DNA of 64,000 bases from Nocardiopsis sinuspersici (GTDB lineage Bacteria; Actinomycetota; Actinomycetes; Streptosporangiales; Streptosporangiaceae). Shown one piece after another: positions 25,938 to 34,232 of this stretch (position 1 is its first letter; every line of letters begins with the position of its first letter). Both the position numbers and the translations under genes were made by a program. The DNA lies in contig VWVT01000020.1 of NCBI GenBank assembly GCA_008638415.1, positions 1-64,000 on the forward strand, given 5' to 3'. The notes under the pieces are model-generated. The model was not told the origin of the DNA, searched no databases, and saw only the letters and a list, made by a program, of their open reading frames with translations.

Positions 25938-26087
25938 CTACTTCTTCTTGGAGTCGACCTTGGTGCCCTTGACGACCTGGCCGTTGACGACCGTGGCGCC
26001 CGTGCCCTGCGCGCAGTTGGTCATCGTGTTCTTGCCGCCGCGGTTGATGATTCCGGTGTTGACCTGCTCGTTCTTGTGCTCAGCCAC
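25938..26087 (-). CDS. 49-residue Gly/Asn/Thr-rich small protein
   Basis: A GTG start at 26087 follows AAGGAGAAC. The sequence has NTGIINRGGKNTMTNCAQ and GTGATVVNGQVVKGTKV, a polar beta-prone pattern with Asn/Gly turns. It recalls the low-complexity tails next to the NLR motifs in region 1. Function unknown. Confidence 0.6.
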   Translation of the reverse strand: MAEHKNEQVNTGIINRGGKNTMTNCAQGTGATVVNGQVVKGTKVDSKKK

Positions 26088-26198
26088 GGTTGTTCTCCTT
26101 CTTGGTGGTGGTGCGGTCCCGGCTGGGGCCGGGTGGACCGGTCGGTCCCCGCGCCCCGCCCGCAGGACGGGCGGGCGGGACACAGGCACCGACCGGGT

Positions 26199-26567
26199 CT
26201 AGAACGGCACCCCGGTCAGCCGCTCCAGCATCTGGCTGCGGCGGTCCTGCAACCGCTCGATCTGCGCCTCCAGGAGCTCGACCGGCTCCTCGGCCTCGGG
26301 CAGGGACACGGTCAGCACGCCCAGGAGCGGGCCGCTCTGGTAGCTGGAGCCGCGGGTGCCCGGGACGCTGGCGTGCAGGGAGCCCTGGGCCGCGTCGGGG
26401 TGCGCGTCCACCTGCACGGTGGTGGTGGGCGCGAGGTAGCGCTCGGCGTAGATGCTGATCGCGGCCTCGAAGTCGAGCGGGCTGTGCGCGGTCACGGTCA
26501 GCGGTCCGACTTCGGTGTGCAGGCCGATCCGGTCGAAGGACACGACGCGGGTGAAGGCGTTGCTCAT
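26199..26567 (-). CDS. Hypothetical protein of transfer block
   Basis: The 122-residue product has a beta-rich body (TRVVSFDRIGLHTEVGPLTV) and a C-terminal coiled-coil helix (VELLEAQIERLQDRRSQMLE). ATG 26567 follows GAGAGGAAC; a long frame across this region is a shadow. Unknown function. Confidence 0.6.
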   Translation of the reverse strand: MSNAFTRVVSFDRIGLHTEVGPLTVTAHSPLDFEAAISIYAERYLAPTTTVQVDAHPDAAQGSLHASVPGTRGSSYQSGPLLGVLTVSLPEAEEPVELLEAQIERLQDRRSQMLERLTGVPF

Positions 26568-26596
26568 GGGTGTTCCTCTCGTGTGGCTTGTGCTGG

Positions 26597-26974
26597 TCAG
26601 ACGGCGTTCTTGTGGGTGTCGCGGCCCTCGCGGGTGTAGTCGCACACGTCGCAGACCCGCAGGGTGTTGGAGACGTAGGTGGCGCACGCTCTGCACCGCC
26701 AGGTGGCGGAGACCAGGGCCTCGCGCTCGGCGGTCAGCGTCGCGATCTGCGCGTCCAGCAGCGCCACGGGGTCCACACCGCCGACCAGCAGGGTCCGGCC
26801 CTGGAGCGGGGCGACCGTGTAGCCGCTGGCGGCGAGGGCCCCGGCGACCGGGGGAACCGGGGTGTTGTCCGGGCTGAGCGTGACCAGGAGCCCGGCGGGG
26901 ACCTCGGTGATCGACCCCGGGGCCGATCCAACCGAGCGGATGATCTGGGCGACGGTGTTCTCCATGCTGTCCAC
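26597..26974 (-). CDS. Hypothetical protein with C-terminal zinc ribbon
   Basis: The 125-residue product ends with WRCRACATYVSNTLRVCDVC, a two-CxxC zinc ribbon, after a helix (DPVALLDAQIATLTAEREAL) that resembles the coiled coil of the gene next to it. GTG 26974 or ATG 26965 could start it. Probably a small nucleic-acid or protein-binding factor. Confidence 0.6.
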   Translation of the reverse strand: MDSMENTVAQIIRSVGSAPGSITEVPAGLLVTLSPDNTPVPPVAGALAASGYTVAPLQGRTLLVGGVDPVALLDAQIATLTAEREALVSATWRCRACATYVSNTLRVCDVCDYTREGRDTHKNAV

Positions 26975-27007
26975 GGGTGTGTCCTCTCGCGTGGGTGGGT
27001 GTGCTGG

Positions 27008-27598
27008 TCAGGCGGCGGTGGCGTAGGTGGCGAGCTGTGCGCGCACCCTGGGCCGGTGCTGGGCCTGGCGGACCAGGAGGGCCTTGGCGCCCTTGAGGGC
27101 GGCCCGGGCGGTGGTCCACTTCGCAGTGATGCGGTCGACCACGTGCTTGGGGGCGCCGGTGGTGCGGGCCACGTCGGGCCAAATGCGGGTGTGGAGCAGC
27201 TCGCGCCACTCGGCCGTACCGGAGGCGGTCTCGCCCTGGTCCTGGTTGGTGTCCTCGGGCTCGGGGGTAGCGGTGGCCTGGTGCTCCTCCTTGCTCTCCA
27301 CGACCGCGGGGAGGAGGGGCTCGATGTCGTAGACCCCGGCGTCGGCCGCCTTCTCCCGCAGGAACTCGACGTCCTCCTCGCGGGTCTTCTCCCACAGGGC
27401 GCGCTGGAGGCGCACGTGCTCGGCTCGCCAGACCCGGTCGGGCTGGGCCATCAGGTCCGTGGCCTTGCGGCCGCCAGCGGCCTCGATCGCGGCGGCGATG
27501 TCCCAGTCGCGGGCGGTGGTGCCGCCTTCACGGGCCACACGAAACACGTCTTCGCGGGTGACGCCGAGCTTGTGGATGACCTCTGCGATGATGGACAT
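27008..27598 (-). CDS. Hypothetical protein at the head of the transfer operon
   Basis: The 196-residue product starts with an HTH-like segment (HKLGVTREDVFRVAREGGTT, then RDWDIAAAIEAAGG). A charged linker follows, with a helical C-terminus (VARTTGAPKHVVDRITAKW). It is the first gene of the minus-strand run and lies downstream of two leader hairpins. A regulatory role is plausible but not shown. Confidence 0.6.
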   Translation of the reverse strand: MSIIAEVIHKLGVTREDVFRVAREGGTTARDWDIAAAIEAAGGRKATDLMAQPDRVWRAEHVRLQRALWEKTREEDVEFLREKAADAGVYDIEPLLPAVVESKEEHQATATPEPEDTNQDQGETASGTAEWRELLHTRIWPDVARTTGAPKHVVDRITAKWTTARAALKGAKALLVRQAQHRPRVRAQLATYATAA

Positions 27599-27625
27599 GC
27601 CGGGCCTTTCTTGGTTCGGTGTGCG

Positions 27626-27702
27626 CCCCGACGCGGCGGTTTCTCAGGCCGAGCCGCGTCGGGGTTTTCGTATGTCCGGCGGTTTCTCAGGCCGAGCCGG
27701 AC
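27626..27702. promoter_or_regulatory. Two hairpins with the same loop and different stems
   Basis: Hairpin 1 pairs CCCCGACGCGGC (27626-27637) with GCCGCGTCGGGG (27653-27664), followed by TTTT on the plus strand. Hairpin 2 pairs GTCCGGC (27674-27680) with GCCGGAC (27696-27702). Both have the same 15-nt loop, GGTTTCTCAGGCCGA. They lie in the 5' leader of the minus-strand transfer operon. A structured RNA or attenuator is likely. Confidence 0.6.
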
Positions 27703-27709
27703 GCCAGAC

Positions 27710-27838
27710 CAACTGCAATGGCCGTTACGATTGGACTGTCAACGGCCATTGCGGTTGCCCGCAGGAACGACTCTAGAGGAGGGAACCCCTACCGTCAATG
27801 CCTATTTACATATAGCGTGTCAATGGGCATTGCGCTTG
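27710..27838. promoter_or_regulatory. Operator-like repeats between divergent operons
   Basis: A 21-bp direct repeat starts TGTCAA-Y-GG-S-CATTGCG and lies at 27737-27757 and 27818-27838. A 17-bp inverted repeat with one mismatch (27710-27726 with 27741-27757) covers the first copy. AT-rich TTTACATATAG between the copies may be a -10 region for the HTH gene at 27876. The likely binder is that HTH regulator. Confidence 0.6.
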
Positions 27839-27875
27839 AGGATTCGGCCACCACAGACACACACCGAGGAGACAC

Positions 27876-28751
27876 ATGAGCAGCGACGAAGCCCAAACAC
27901 CCCTGGACTTCGAGTGGATCGAGGAGATCACCGACGCCGAACAGCGCACGAAGACCGCGCACGAAGAACTGACGCGCGTCCAGGAAGCCGCAGATGACCT
28001 CTCGCGTGTCCGCCGCGAGGGAGCGGAAGAGCTGCGTCGCCGGGGAATGAAGCCAGCCGACATCGGCCGGCTGCTCGGGATGTCCCGCCAGCGGGCCAGC
28101 AAGATCCTCAAAGACGGACCGCCACCAGAACGGGCCTTCCTCGGACGCGGGCCGCTGATCATCGCCGTGGGCGAGAAGAAGGAAGCCGACAAGGAGCACG
28201 GCCCTCCCGGCCCCGCGGTGGCTGCGGAGGATCTAGCGGCCTACGACATGCTGAGCCGTCTGGCCCGTGACATGGGTCTGGACAGCAGTTTCGAGACGGT
28301 GCGCCCTCCGGGGCTCATCGACACCAACCGGGACAACCTCGCCGTAATCTGCGGTCCGCGGTTGTCGCCGATCGTGGGCCAGCTTTTGGAGAGCGATCGC
28401 AACATCGGGTTCGAGCGCGACGAGCACGGCTGGTACTTGCAGGACAAGCAACAAGGGGCCATGTTCCGCTCGCCCATGGACAGCGGCACCGACGCCGACT
28501 TCGCCTACCTCGGCAGGCTGCCGCGCCTGGATGGCCAGGGGATGTTCCTCTACATCGCCGGGATCCACGCCGTGGGGGCGCCGGGAGCCGTGCACTGGCT
28601 GAGCAACCATCTGGGGGAGATCTACGAACAGGTCGGACGCACCAGGAGGTTCTCAACGATCATCCGGTGCGGCTTCGAGCCCCAGAGCATGCAGATCGTG
28701 GATTCCGAGCGGGCGACCCCGGTGTACCTGGAATCGGGGAGGGCGGCCTGA
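27876..28751 (+). CDS. HTH regulator with C-terminal sensor-like domain
   Basis: The 291-residue protein has a helical N-terminus (about 20-45), then a helix-turn-helix (RGMKPADIGRLLGMSRQRAS, about 56-75). A 200-residue C-terminal region with no known motif follows. GAGGAGAC precedes the ATG. It is followed at once by a phosphatase-like gene. It is likely to bind the repeats at 27710-27838 and to control both this pair and the divergent transfer operon. Confidence 0.7.
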   Translation: MSSDEAQTPLDFEWIEEITDAEQRTKTAHEELTRVQEAADDLSRVRREGAEELRRRGMKPADIGRLLGMSRQRASKILKDGPPPERAFLGRGPLIIAVGEKKEADKEHGPPGPAVAAEDLAAYDMLSRLARDMGLDSSFETVRPPGLIDTNRDNLAVICGPRLSPIVGQLLESDRNIGFERDEHGWYLQDKQQGAMFRSPMDSGTDADFAYLGRLPRLDGQGMFLYIAGIHAVGAPGAVHWLSNHLGEIYEQVGRTRRFSTIIRCGFEPQSMQIVDSERATPVYLESGRAA

Positions 28752-28752
28752 C

Positions 28753-29574
28753 ATGTGGCACATCACCAGCGCTTCCCAGCCCGGTGGGAGCAAACCGAAC
28801 GAGGACTGGACAGGCGCCCGCGGCGACCTCGTCGTCGTACTGGACGGCCTGTCCGCCCCGGAAGGAGTCGGAGGATGCCAACACGGCACCCCTTGGTACG
28901 TCGAGCACCTGGGGGAGCGTCTACTCACCCAGGCCCGTTCGGAGCTCCCGCTGCGCGAGGTCTTGAAGAAAGCCATCGCCCAGGTAGCCGCTCTCCATCA
29001 GGGCACCTGCGACCTCGCCGATCCGGGCACCCCGTCATCGACTGTGGCGCTGGTGCGCACCGGCGAGGAGTTGGTGGAGGCGCTGGTGCTGGCTGACTCA
29101 CCGGTAGTCATGGACCTGCCGTCCGGTATCGAGGTGTTCACCGACCATCGGGTGAACGAGGTCGTCCATCAGGAGCGTGAGGCGACCCTGGCGGCGCCCA
29201 CGGGGTCGGTGGAACAGCAGGAGCGGCTCGCAGAGATGGTCCGCGTCCAGCGCATGGTTCGCAACACCGAAGGCGGCTACTGGGTCGCCCAAGCCGACGG
29301 AGAAGCCTCCGAACACGCATTGGCCACCTCGTGGCCTGCGAGCAGCGTGCGGCGTTTCGCCGTGATGTCCGATGGAGCTTCGTGCCTGGTGGAGCAGTAC
29401 CAGGACATGTCCTGGCGGGGCCTGCTGGACCTAGTGGAGCGTTCGGGGGCCAGCGCTGTCCTCGATCGGGTTCGCGAGATCGAGGCCGGCGACCCCGAAG
29501 GAAAGCGATGGCCGCGGTACAAGCGGGGCGACGACGCGACCATCGCCTACGGCACCCCCCGCTCATCCGACTAG
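28753..29574 (+). CDS. PP2C-like phosphatase domain protein
   Basis: The 273-residue protein has the metal-dependent PPM phosphatase signatures in order: NEDW near residue 16, VVVLDGLS (26-33), GTPSSTVALVR (about 91-101), FAVMSDGAS (about 203) and RGDDATIAYG near the end. These supply the Asp ligands of the two-metal centre. The family dephosphorylates Ser/Thr residues. The start lies 1 bp after the HTH stop, so the pair is co-translated. Its substrate could be the HTH partner. Confidence 0.8.
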   Translation: MWHITSASQPGGSKPNEDWTGARGDLVVVLDGLSAPEGVGGCQHGTPWYVEHLGERLLTQARSELPLREVLKKAIAQVAALHQGTCDLADPGTPSSTVALVRTGEELVEALVLADSPVVMDLPSGIEVFTDHRVNEVVHQEREATLAAPTGSVEQQERLAEMVRVQRMVRNTEGGYWVAQADGEASEHALATSWPASSVRRFAVMSDGASCLVEQYQDMSWRGLLDLVERSGASAVLDRVREIEAGDPEGKRWPRYKRGDDATIAYGTPRSSD

Positions 29575-29957
29575 AACCATGGCCGTTTTCGGCCACACCG
29601 AAGCTTCTCGCAACCGCCTACGGAAGCGAGACCACGTGCCGGGGAGCCCGGAGCCGCAGGGCTTTTAAGTACGTGAGAGACCGAGCGGAAGCTTCGTTCG
29701 CTCAGCCTCTCCTCCCTCTCGGCTGTGATTCGGGAGGACAGTGTCACCCACAGAGACCAAGATGGTCGCTGTGGTACGCGGTACCCATGAAAACGACGAA
29801 GGCCCGGGCGGCAACCCGGGCCTTGTCACAAGATCAGATGAGCTGGCCGACCGTGACCGGCGCCAAGGGCTCACCCCAACACCTCTCATATTACCCGCTT
29901 AGGGAGATGAGACACGAACCCTTGGCCCACGCGGTCGACCTAGAAAGGTCGACCCCC
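29575..29957. other. Intergenic stretch with terminator hairpin
   Basis: A perfect hairpin AAGGCCCGGG/CCCGGGCCTT lies at 29799-29824 and probably ends the HTH-phosphatase transcript. CATATTAC (29886-29893) could be a -10 region for the next gene. I see no gene with a ribosome site. Confidence 0.5.
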
Positions 29958-31889
29958 GTGTCGAGATACACCGTCCAACAGCCCGTCGACGACGACGGGC
30001 GCCCCATCATCGGCCCTGATGGCCGCCCCCTGTTCCTGCCGCACTTCCAACTTCCGTCCTTTGTGGTGTTCGACCACAAGGTCAACGTCCGCGCTCTGGG
30101 CGCCTACGCCTTCCTCCAGGCCTTCGTCGATCAGAGCGAGGGCGAGCTGTCGTCCAGCATCACCGCGGCCGACGTGGCCGCCCGCTTCAGCGTCTCGGAG
30201 GAGACGGTGATGCGACAGACCGACCGACCGAAGAATCCGCTGGGGCTTGTGCCCCGCCTGGCCCAGACTCACGCCCTGGTCGTGGGCCCGAACTCGATCA
30301 AGACCCGCGACTGCGTGGACTGCGGCACGCCGATGGCCACCCCGTGCCCGAGCGCCTGCACCTCCCGCAAGGGACGGCGGCGGATCAAGCCGCGGTTCGA
30401 GCTGGCGACCCACCCCCCGGAAGGGTTCTGCCACCCGGGGCCGCTGACCCGCTGGGAGTACTACAAGCCCAAGCTGATCGCCAAGCGCTTGCGTGAGAAC
30501 GGACAGGGCCGCGAAATCGTCCCGTTCACGCAGGTGCTGGCCTGGCCCGCTCTGGACCAGACCATCGGCCTCATCGAGCTGGGCACGTACGTGTTCATCG
30601 CCGCACATACCAGCCTCGCCGACGGTGCCATGGCCACCGGGGAGGACCTGTTCCGCCACGCCATCGCCCGCCGGTTCGGCTGGACCGAGGGGCACGTCAG
30701 CGAGGTCACCGCGAAGCTGGAGCGGCGCCGACTGATCTCCAAGGCAGGCCTCATCGAGGGGCACGGCCACCGGCACGGGTACACCGGTGAACCAGCCTCC
30801 TACGTGGTGCGGGTGATGCCCCCGGCCGGCCTGATGCACCCGGGCCCGATCCGGGTGTCGGAGTACCGCGCCCCCGAGCGGATCACCGACCGCCAGGAGG
30901 CCGTGCGATCGGTGCGCTCGGTCAGCCTCCAATTCCCACGGGTGCCCTCTGACCTGCTGATTGTGGATAACTCGGATCTTCCACAGAAGAGCACCCGTGC
31001 AAATGAGGGGCTGTGGACGGGCGAATCCGGGGCTGTGGACGGGGAAATCGGAGACCTAAGGACACACCCTCCTACACACCCCACGACACACCCTTCTCCG
31101 TCCGCGCAGGAGCCGCAGTGCGGCTCCCCGGTCCCGCAGGGCGGGGCCCTGGCGGACGGAGACGAGGATTCCCGAGCAGGGTCAGGACACGGCCTGGGGA
31201 CGCCTGTGGCGTCCCCAGCCGCGCCCGACCCGCTGATGGCGTTGGTCGAGCGGCACGTACCACGCTCGATGTGCAAGCACGGACAACAGGACCAGGAGGC
31301 CCTGGCTGCGCGACTGCGGACCCTGGAGCGCTACGGATTTACGTCCGAGGAGATCAAGGTGGTCTTCCACCGGGTGAACCCGGAGAGCGTACTCAACCCC
31401 TACGCCGTGGTCGCCGACCGAATCAAGTCGATATCCAGGCTCCGTGAGCACCTAGAGACCGTTGCCCGGCTGCGGGCAAAGGCTGCTGAGGCCTCCCAGC
31501 CTGGGCTGAGCAAGCCTCAGCGGTGTCCTGTGCACCGCACCGAGTACGTGCCCGAGTTGTCGACCCCGGCGAAGCCGTTTTGCCTGCTGTGTGACCAGGA
31601 GGAGCGTCGGGAGGCAGAGGAGGCACTCGGGAAGCCGACCACAGACGGAGAGACTCCTGGGCCGAAGGAAGAGCGGAAAGCTGTGCCGCCCCCGAGTGGG
31701 CTGAGCCTGGTCCTGGAGGAGGAGGCTCCGGACCCGCAGATGCCTGATCTGTGCGGTCGGTGCCATGCCTGGACCCGCAGTGTCATCCAGATCCGGTTCG
31801 AAGGTGACCAACAGGTGGAAGACATGCTGCCTTGTCCTCGGTGTCACCCGAGTATGGTGAAAAACCAAACCAGTGCCTTTACATTGTAA
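29958..31889 (+). CDS. Winged-helix, cysteine-rich protein; candidate replication initiator
   Basis: The 643-residue product (from GTG 29958, with AGAAAGG upstream; ATG 29907 is the alternative) has a repeated winged-helix pattern. First: VRALGAYAFLQAFVDQSEG then SSITAADVAARFSVSEETV. Second: IGLIELGTYVFIAAHTSLA then ARRFGWTEGHVSEVTAKLER. Between them is a Cys cluster (CVDCGTPMATPCPSAC). The C-terminus has CPVHRTEY, FCLLCDQEE, CGRCHAW and CPRCH. It resembles RepA-like winged-helix initiators, but zinc clusters are unusual for them. Its position just before a repeat-rich non-coding region supports a replication role. A 15-bp palindrome overlaps the stop. Confidence 0.55.
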   Translation: MSRYTVQQPVDDDGRPIIGPDGRPLFLPHFQLPSFVVFDHKVNVRALGAYAFLQAFVDQSEGELSSSITAADVAARFSVSEETVMRQTDRPKNPLGLVPRLAQTHALVVGPNSIKTRDCVDCGTPMATPCPSACTSRKGRRRIKPRFELATHPPEGFCHPGPLTRWEYYKPKLIAKRLRENGQGREIVPFTQVLAWPALDQTIGLIELGTYVFIAAHTSLADGAMATGEDLFRHAIARRFGWTEGHVSEVTAKLERRRLISKAGLIEGHGHRHGYTGEPASYVVRVMPPAGLMHPGPIRVSEYRAPERITDRQEAVRSVRSVSLQFPRVPSDLLIVDNSDLPQKSTRANEGLWTGESGAVDGEIGDLRTHPPTHPTTHPSPSAQEPQCGSPVPQGGALADGDEDSRAGSGHGLGTPVASPAAPDPLMALVERHVPRSMCKHGQQDQEALAARLRTLERYGFTSEEIKVVFHRVNPESVLNPYAVVADRIKSISRLREHLETVARLRAKAAEASQPGLSKPQRCPVHRTEYVPELSTPAKPFCLLCDQEERREAEEALGKPTTDGETPGPKEERKAVPPPSGLSLVLEEEAPDPQMPDLCGRCHAWTRSVIQIRFEGDQQVEDMLPCPRCHPSMVKNQTSAFTL

Positions 31890-31912
31890 AGCTAGAGCGA
31901 GGAGACGTATCC

Positions 31913-32371
31913 ACGTCGGGTTCCCGACCGGCGTAGGAATCTCGGGTGCGCAAGCCTTAGGTACCACCTATCAGTGGCCACCGAGTTATCAGCGGCATGG
32001 CCACGATCCGCGGCCATCAGATCGCGACAGAGTCGCGAGCGGGGGGGTGTACCTGGAGAGAGAGTGCACTCAGGCCATCGGGGCATGAGGCCTCCTCCGA
32101 TCGGAGGACGACCATGATCGATGTACGAGCAGGCCTGACCCTGCTGGCCGGGGGCGCAGGCGCGGGCGGCGCCATCGGAGTGCTGGAGCTGCTCCTGTAG
32201 CCAGTGGCACGGATGTCAGCGGCCCCGCCGACAACAACTGACCCGGCCGGGGTTCCGGCGCGTGCAGCGGACTGCTGAACACGTCCTGTCCGCGCCGGGT
32301 TCCCGGTCGGCGCGGGGGGTCCCGGGGGCGCGAGCCCCCGGGTACCACCAGTCGGTGGCCGTCTCGGTTAT
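31913..32371. repeat. Pair of diverged 78-bp direct repeats
   Basis: Copies at 31913-31990 and 32293-32371 share, in order, GGGTTCCCG, GGCG, GCGC-n-AGCC, GGTACCACC, GTGGCC and GTTAT. They flank the 28-codon frame at 32114-32200. Confidence 0.6.
32114..32200 (+). CDS. 28-residue hydrophobic peptide
   Basis: The frame starts MIDVRAGLTLLAGGAGAG and is hydrophobic to its end. GGAGGACG precedes the ATG at good spacing. It could be a small membrane peptide or a leader. Confidence 0.4.
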   Translation: MIDVRAGLTLLAGGAGAGGAIGVLELLL

Positions 32372-32490
32372 GGCCTTTCGGTGACGAGGGAACCGGCCCG
32401 CAGGGGCGATGATCCGCACCATCCACCTCCTTTGTAAGAGGCGCACACGCGAAAAATGCCGTTGACCTGCATGAACGCTTCGCAGAGTGT

Positions 32491-32534
32491 GGGCTGTAGC
32501 GCACATTCCGCATCCAAGATGTGCGCTACAGCCC
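32491..32534. repeat. Perfect 16-bp inverted repeat
   Basis: GGGCTGTAGCGCACAT (32491-32506) and its exact complement (32519-32534) flank a 12-nt loop. TACATTCCGCA elements lie beside it. Possible initiator or repressor site. Confidence 0.75.
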
Positions 32535-32610
32535 TACATTCCGCACACGGCTCGCGCGTCCACCTTGCGACGAGGTATCGACCGGGCCGTCCTGTCCGGG
32601 TCGGCCGCCT

Positions 32611-32764
32611 CAAGGTGCGCCACAGCGCACACAACGGGGGTCAATAGGGGGACTTTTTGCTGATGCGGCGCTGTGCGCAGCCCAGACAGGCCGCTCGGCT
32701 GGCCGGAGTCGGACACCAAGGTGCGTTCCAGCGCACATAACAGGGGCCAATAGATAGACTTTCC
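32611..32764. repeat. 48-bp direct repeats upstream of the RepL-like gene
   Basis: Copies at 32611-32658 and 32717-32764 share CAAGGTGCG, CAGCGCACA, AAC, GGGG, CAATAG and GACTTT. Each contains an imperfect palindrome GTGCG-n5-GCGCAC. They sit 57-210 bp before the start at 32822, so they could be iterons or operators. Confidence 0.65.
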
Positions 32765-32821
32765 GAACGCTGGTGCTCCACCGGTATCACCAGGACCACC
32801 CACAACGAGATTGAGGACCAC

Positions 32822-33361
32822 GTGGCCGAGCCAGCCAGGCAGCCGGGTGAGGAGTCACCCGCACCGCGCCCACCACGTCGCGGGGCCTCGGAGCCCCTGC
32901 CTGCCTCACCTGCCGATCCAGGGCGCAACTTCACTACTCTGAGCCTGGATCCTGGTGCCGAGCTTCAGGTCACCCGCGCTCGACGCTCCCGGTACAGCTT
33001 CGAGGGCGGCAAGTTCTACCAGATGTCCCTGCCCATGTCCGACTACCTGGGCAGACTTCGCCTCACGGGCGCCGAGTACGCCCTGTTGCTGGTGCTCAAC
33101 GGCAAGCAGAACCGCGGTGGTCTGATCGAGATGACGCAGGGGCAGCTCGCCGCAAGGGCCCGGCTCGGCCGCACGGATGCCTCGCGGATCCTGAAGAAGT
33201 TCCGTAGCTGGGGCCTGGTCATCAAGGTCGGTAACGGGGCCTACCGGATCAACCCGCGCGTGGCCTTCTACGGCACCAGCGAGGAGCAGGAGGCCGTTCT
33301 CAGCGAACTGGATGAGGACCTGCCCGCCCTGAACCTTCCCAAGATCCCTGGCGACGGCTGA
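32822..33361 (+). CDS. RepL-like winged-helix protein 1
   Basis: The 179-residue product has a disordered Pro/Arg N-terminus (1-35) and a winged-helix domain (LTGAEYALLLVLNGKQNRGG, then MTQGQLAARARLGRTDASRI). It ends the domain with GNGAYRINPRVAFYG. The INPxxxxxG ending is characteristic of RepL-type plasmid replication proteins. GTG 32822 follows TGAGGA. The next gene encodes a similar fold. Replication or copy control is inferred. Confidence 0.6.
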   Translation: MAEPARQPGEESPAPRPPRRGASEPLPASPADPGRNFTTLSLDPGAELQVTRARRSRYSFEGGKFYQMSLPMSDYLGRLRLTGAEYALLLVLNGKQNRGGLIEMTQGQLAARARLGRTDASRILKKFRSWGLVIKVGNGAYRINPRVAFYGTSEEQEAVLSELDEDLPALNLPKIPGDG

Positions 33362-33393
33362 CATACAATGCGTTATCGGAAGGGTGGGGACAG

Positions 33394-33849
33394 ATGAGCG
33401 AGAACGCACCAGAGACACCTGAGAGCGTTTCCGAGAGGGTCGGCGCCTACGGCTTTTTCATGTCGAGCGAGTTGATGCGCGTGCTGCCGAACCTGCACCT
33501 GACAGCCACTCAGCGTGACGTCCTGGACCTGATTCTCGGTGAGATGCAGGACGGTGGCGTGGTCCCGCTCTCCCGGACTCAGATCGCCGACAAGCTCAAC
33601 ATCAACGTCAAGACCGTCAGTACCACCACCAGGATCCTGACTGACATCGGTCTGCTGTGGCGCACTAGTCGACGCGCCATCCAGGTCAACCCCACGGCCG
33701 CGTACAAGTCGGCCACCGGAGACCCCGAAGAATGGCTGCGCGCGGTGCAGCGTTTCCAGGGCAAGGCCCCGGAGATCACCCTCCCCGACTATGAGCGCAG
33801 GCCCCCACGGCGCGTGGACGACAAAGGCCGCCACCTCAAGGCTGTCTAA
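33394..33849 (+). CDS. RepL-like winged-helix protein 2
   Basis: The 151-residue product has a winged helix (LTATQRDVLDLILGEMQDGG, then LSRTQIADKLNINVKTVSTT) and the RepL-like ending RRAIQVNPTAAYKS. It is a distant paralogue of the preceding protein. ATG 33394 follows GGAAGGGTGGGG. TACAAT at 33364-33369 may be its own -10 region. Confidence 0.6.
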   Translation: MSENAPETPESVSERVGAYGFFMSSELMRVLPNLHLTATQRDVLDLILGEMQDGGVVPLSRTQIADKLNINVKTVSTTTRILTDIGLLWRTSRRAIQVNPTAAYKSATGDPEEWLRAVQRFQGKAPEITLPDYERRPPRRVDDKGRHLKAV

Positions 33850-34232
33850 GAGTTTGGCGCCGACCTTGCCCGGACGAGCACTTCACGAGCGGCCGCGAAG
33901 GCCTCACGCCCTAGATGTGCTGCCCCGGCACGTTGGAATGACCGTCACGGTCACCAAGGGGGCACTCTTCTCCCTGAGTCCCAGGCCGTTCAGCCACGCA
34001 TGGAGTCGGTGTGTCAGTGCCGGGGAGCCCGCACTTTAGCAGGCGCCGCGCCAGGCGCGCCCACGCTACAAGGTCCGGCCGCCCCAACGCTCGGACCGAG
34101 GCCTGCGTTCATGTCGGTTTGAGCGCCACCCGGCCGAAGGTAGCTTCCACGCCACCAAACCTTGAGTTTTAGTACCAACTTCCGGAGGGGTCCCGCAGCA
34201 CCATCTGCGGGCCCCTCCGGCATGAACCATGC
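33850..34232. terminator. Intergenic stretch with terminator at its right end
   Basis: No gene is supported. A strong hairpin (34182-34198 with 34205-34220, one bulged T) lies 12 bp past the stop of the minus-strand wall hydrolase and should end its transcript. Confidence 0.65.

Larger units (their letters stand above)
31890..32821. other. Repeat-rich non-coding region; candidate origin or control locus
   Basis: Within 0.93 kb lie a palindrome over the preceding stop (31877-31891) and a diverged direct repeat of about 78 bp (31913-31990 and 32293-32371). There are also a hairpin (32321-32342), a perfect 16-bp inverted repeat (32491-32506 with 32519-32534) and a 48-bp direct repeat (32611-32658 and 32717-32764). 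One 28-codon frame is the only coding candidate. Its position between replication-like genes makes an origin plausible. Confidence 0.55.

Noticed and set aside
32211..32230. GGATGTCAGCGG as a fourth copy of the foldback element
   Set aside because: Only about 10 bases match and no inverted partner or interior similarity is present.
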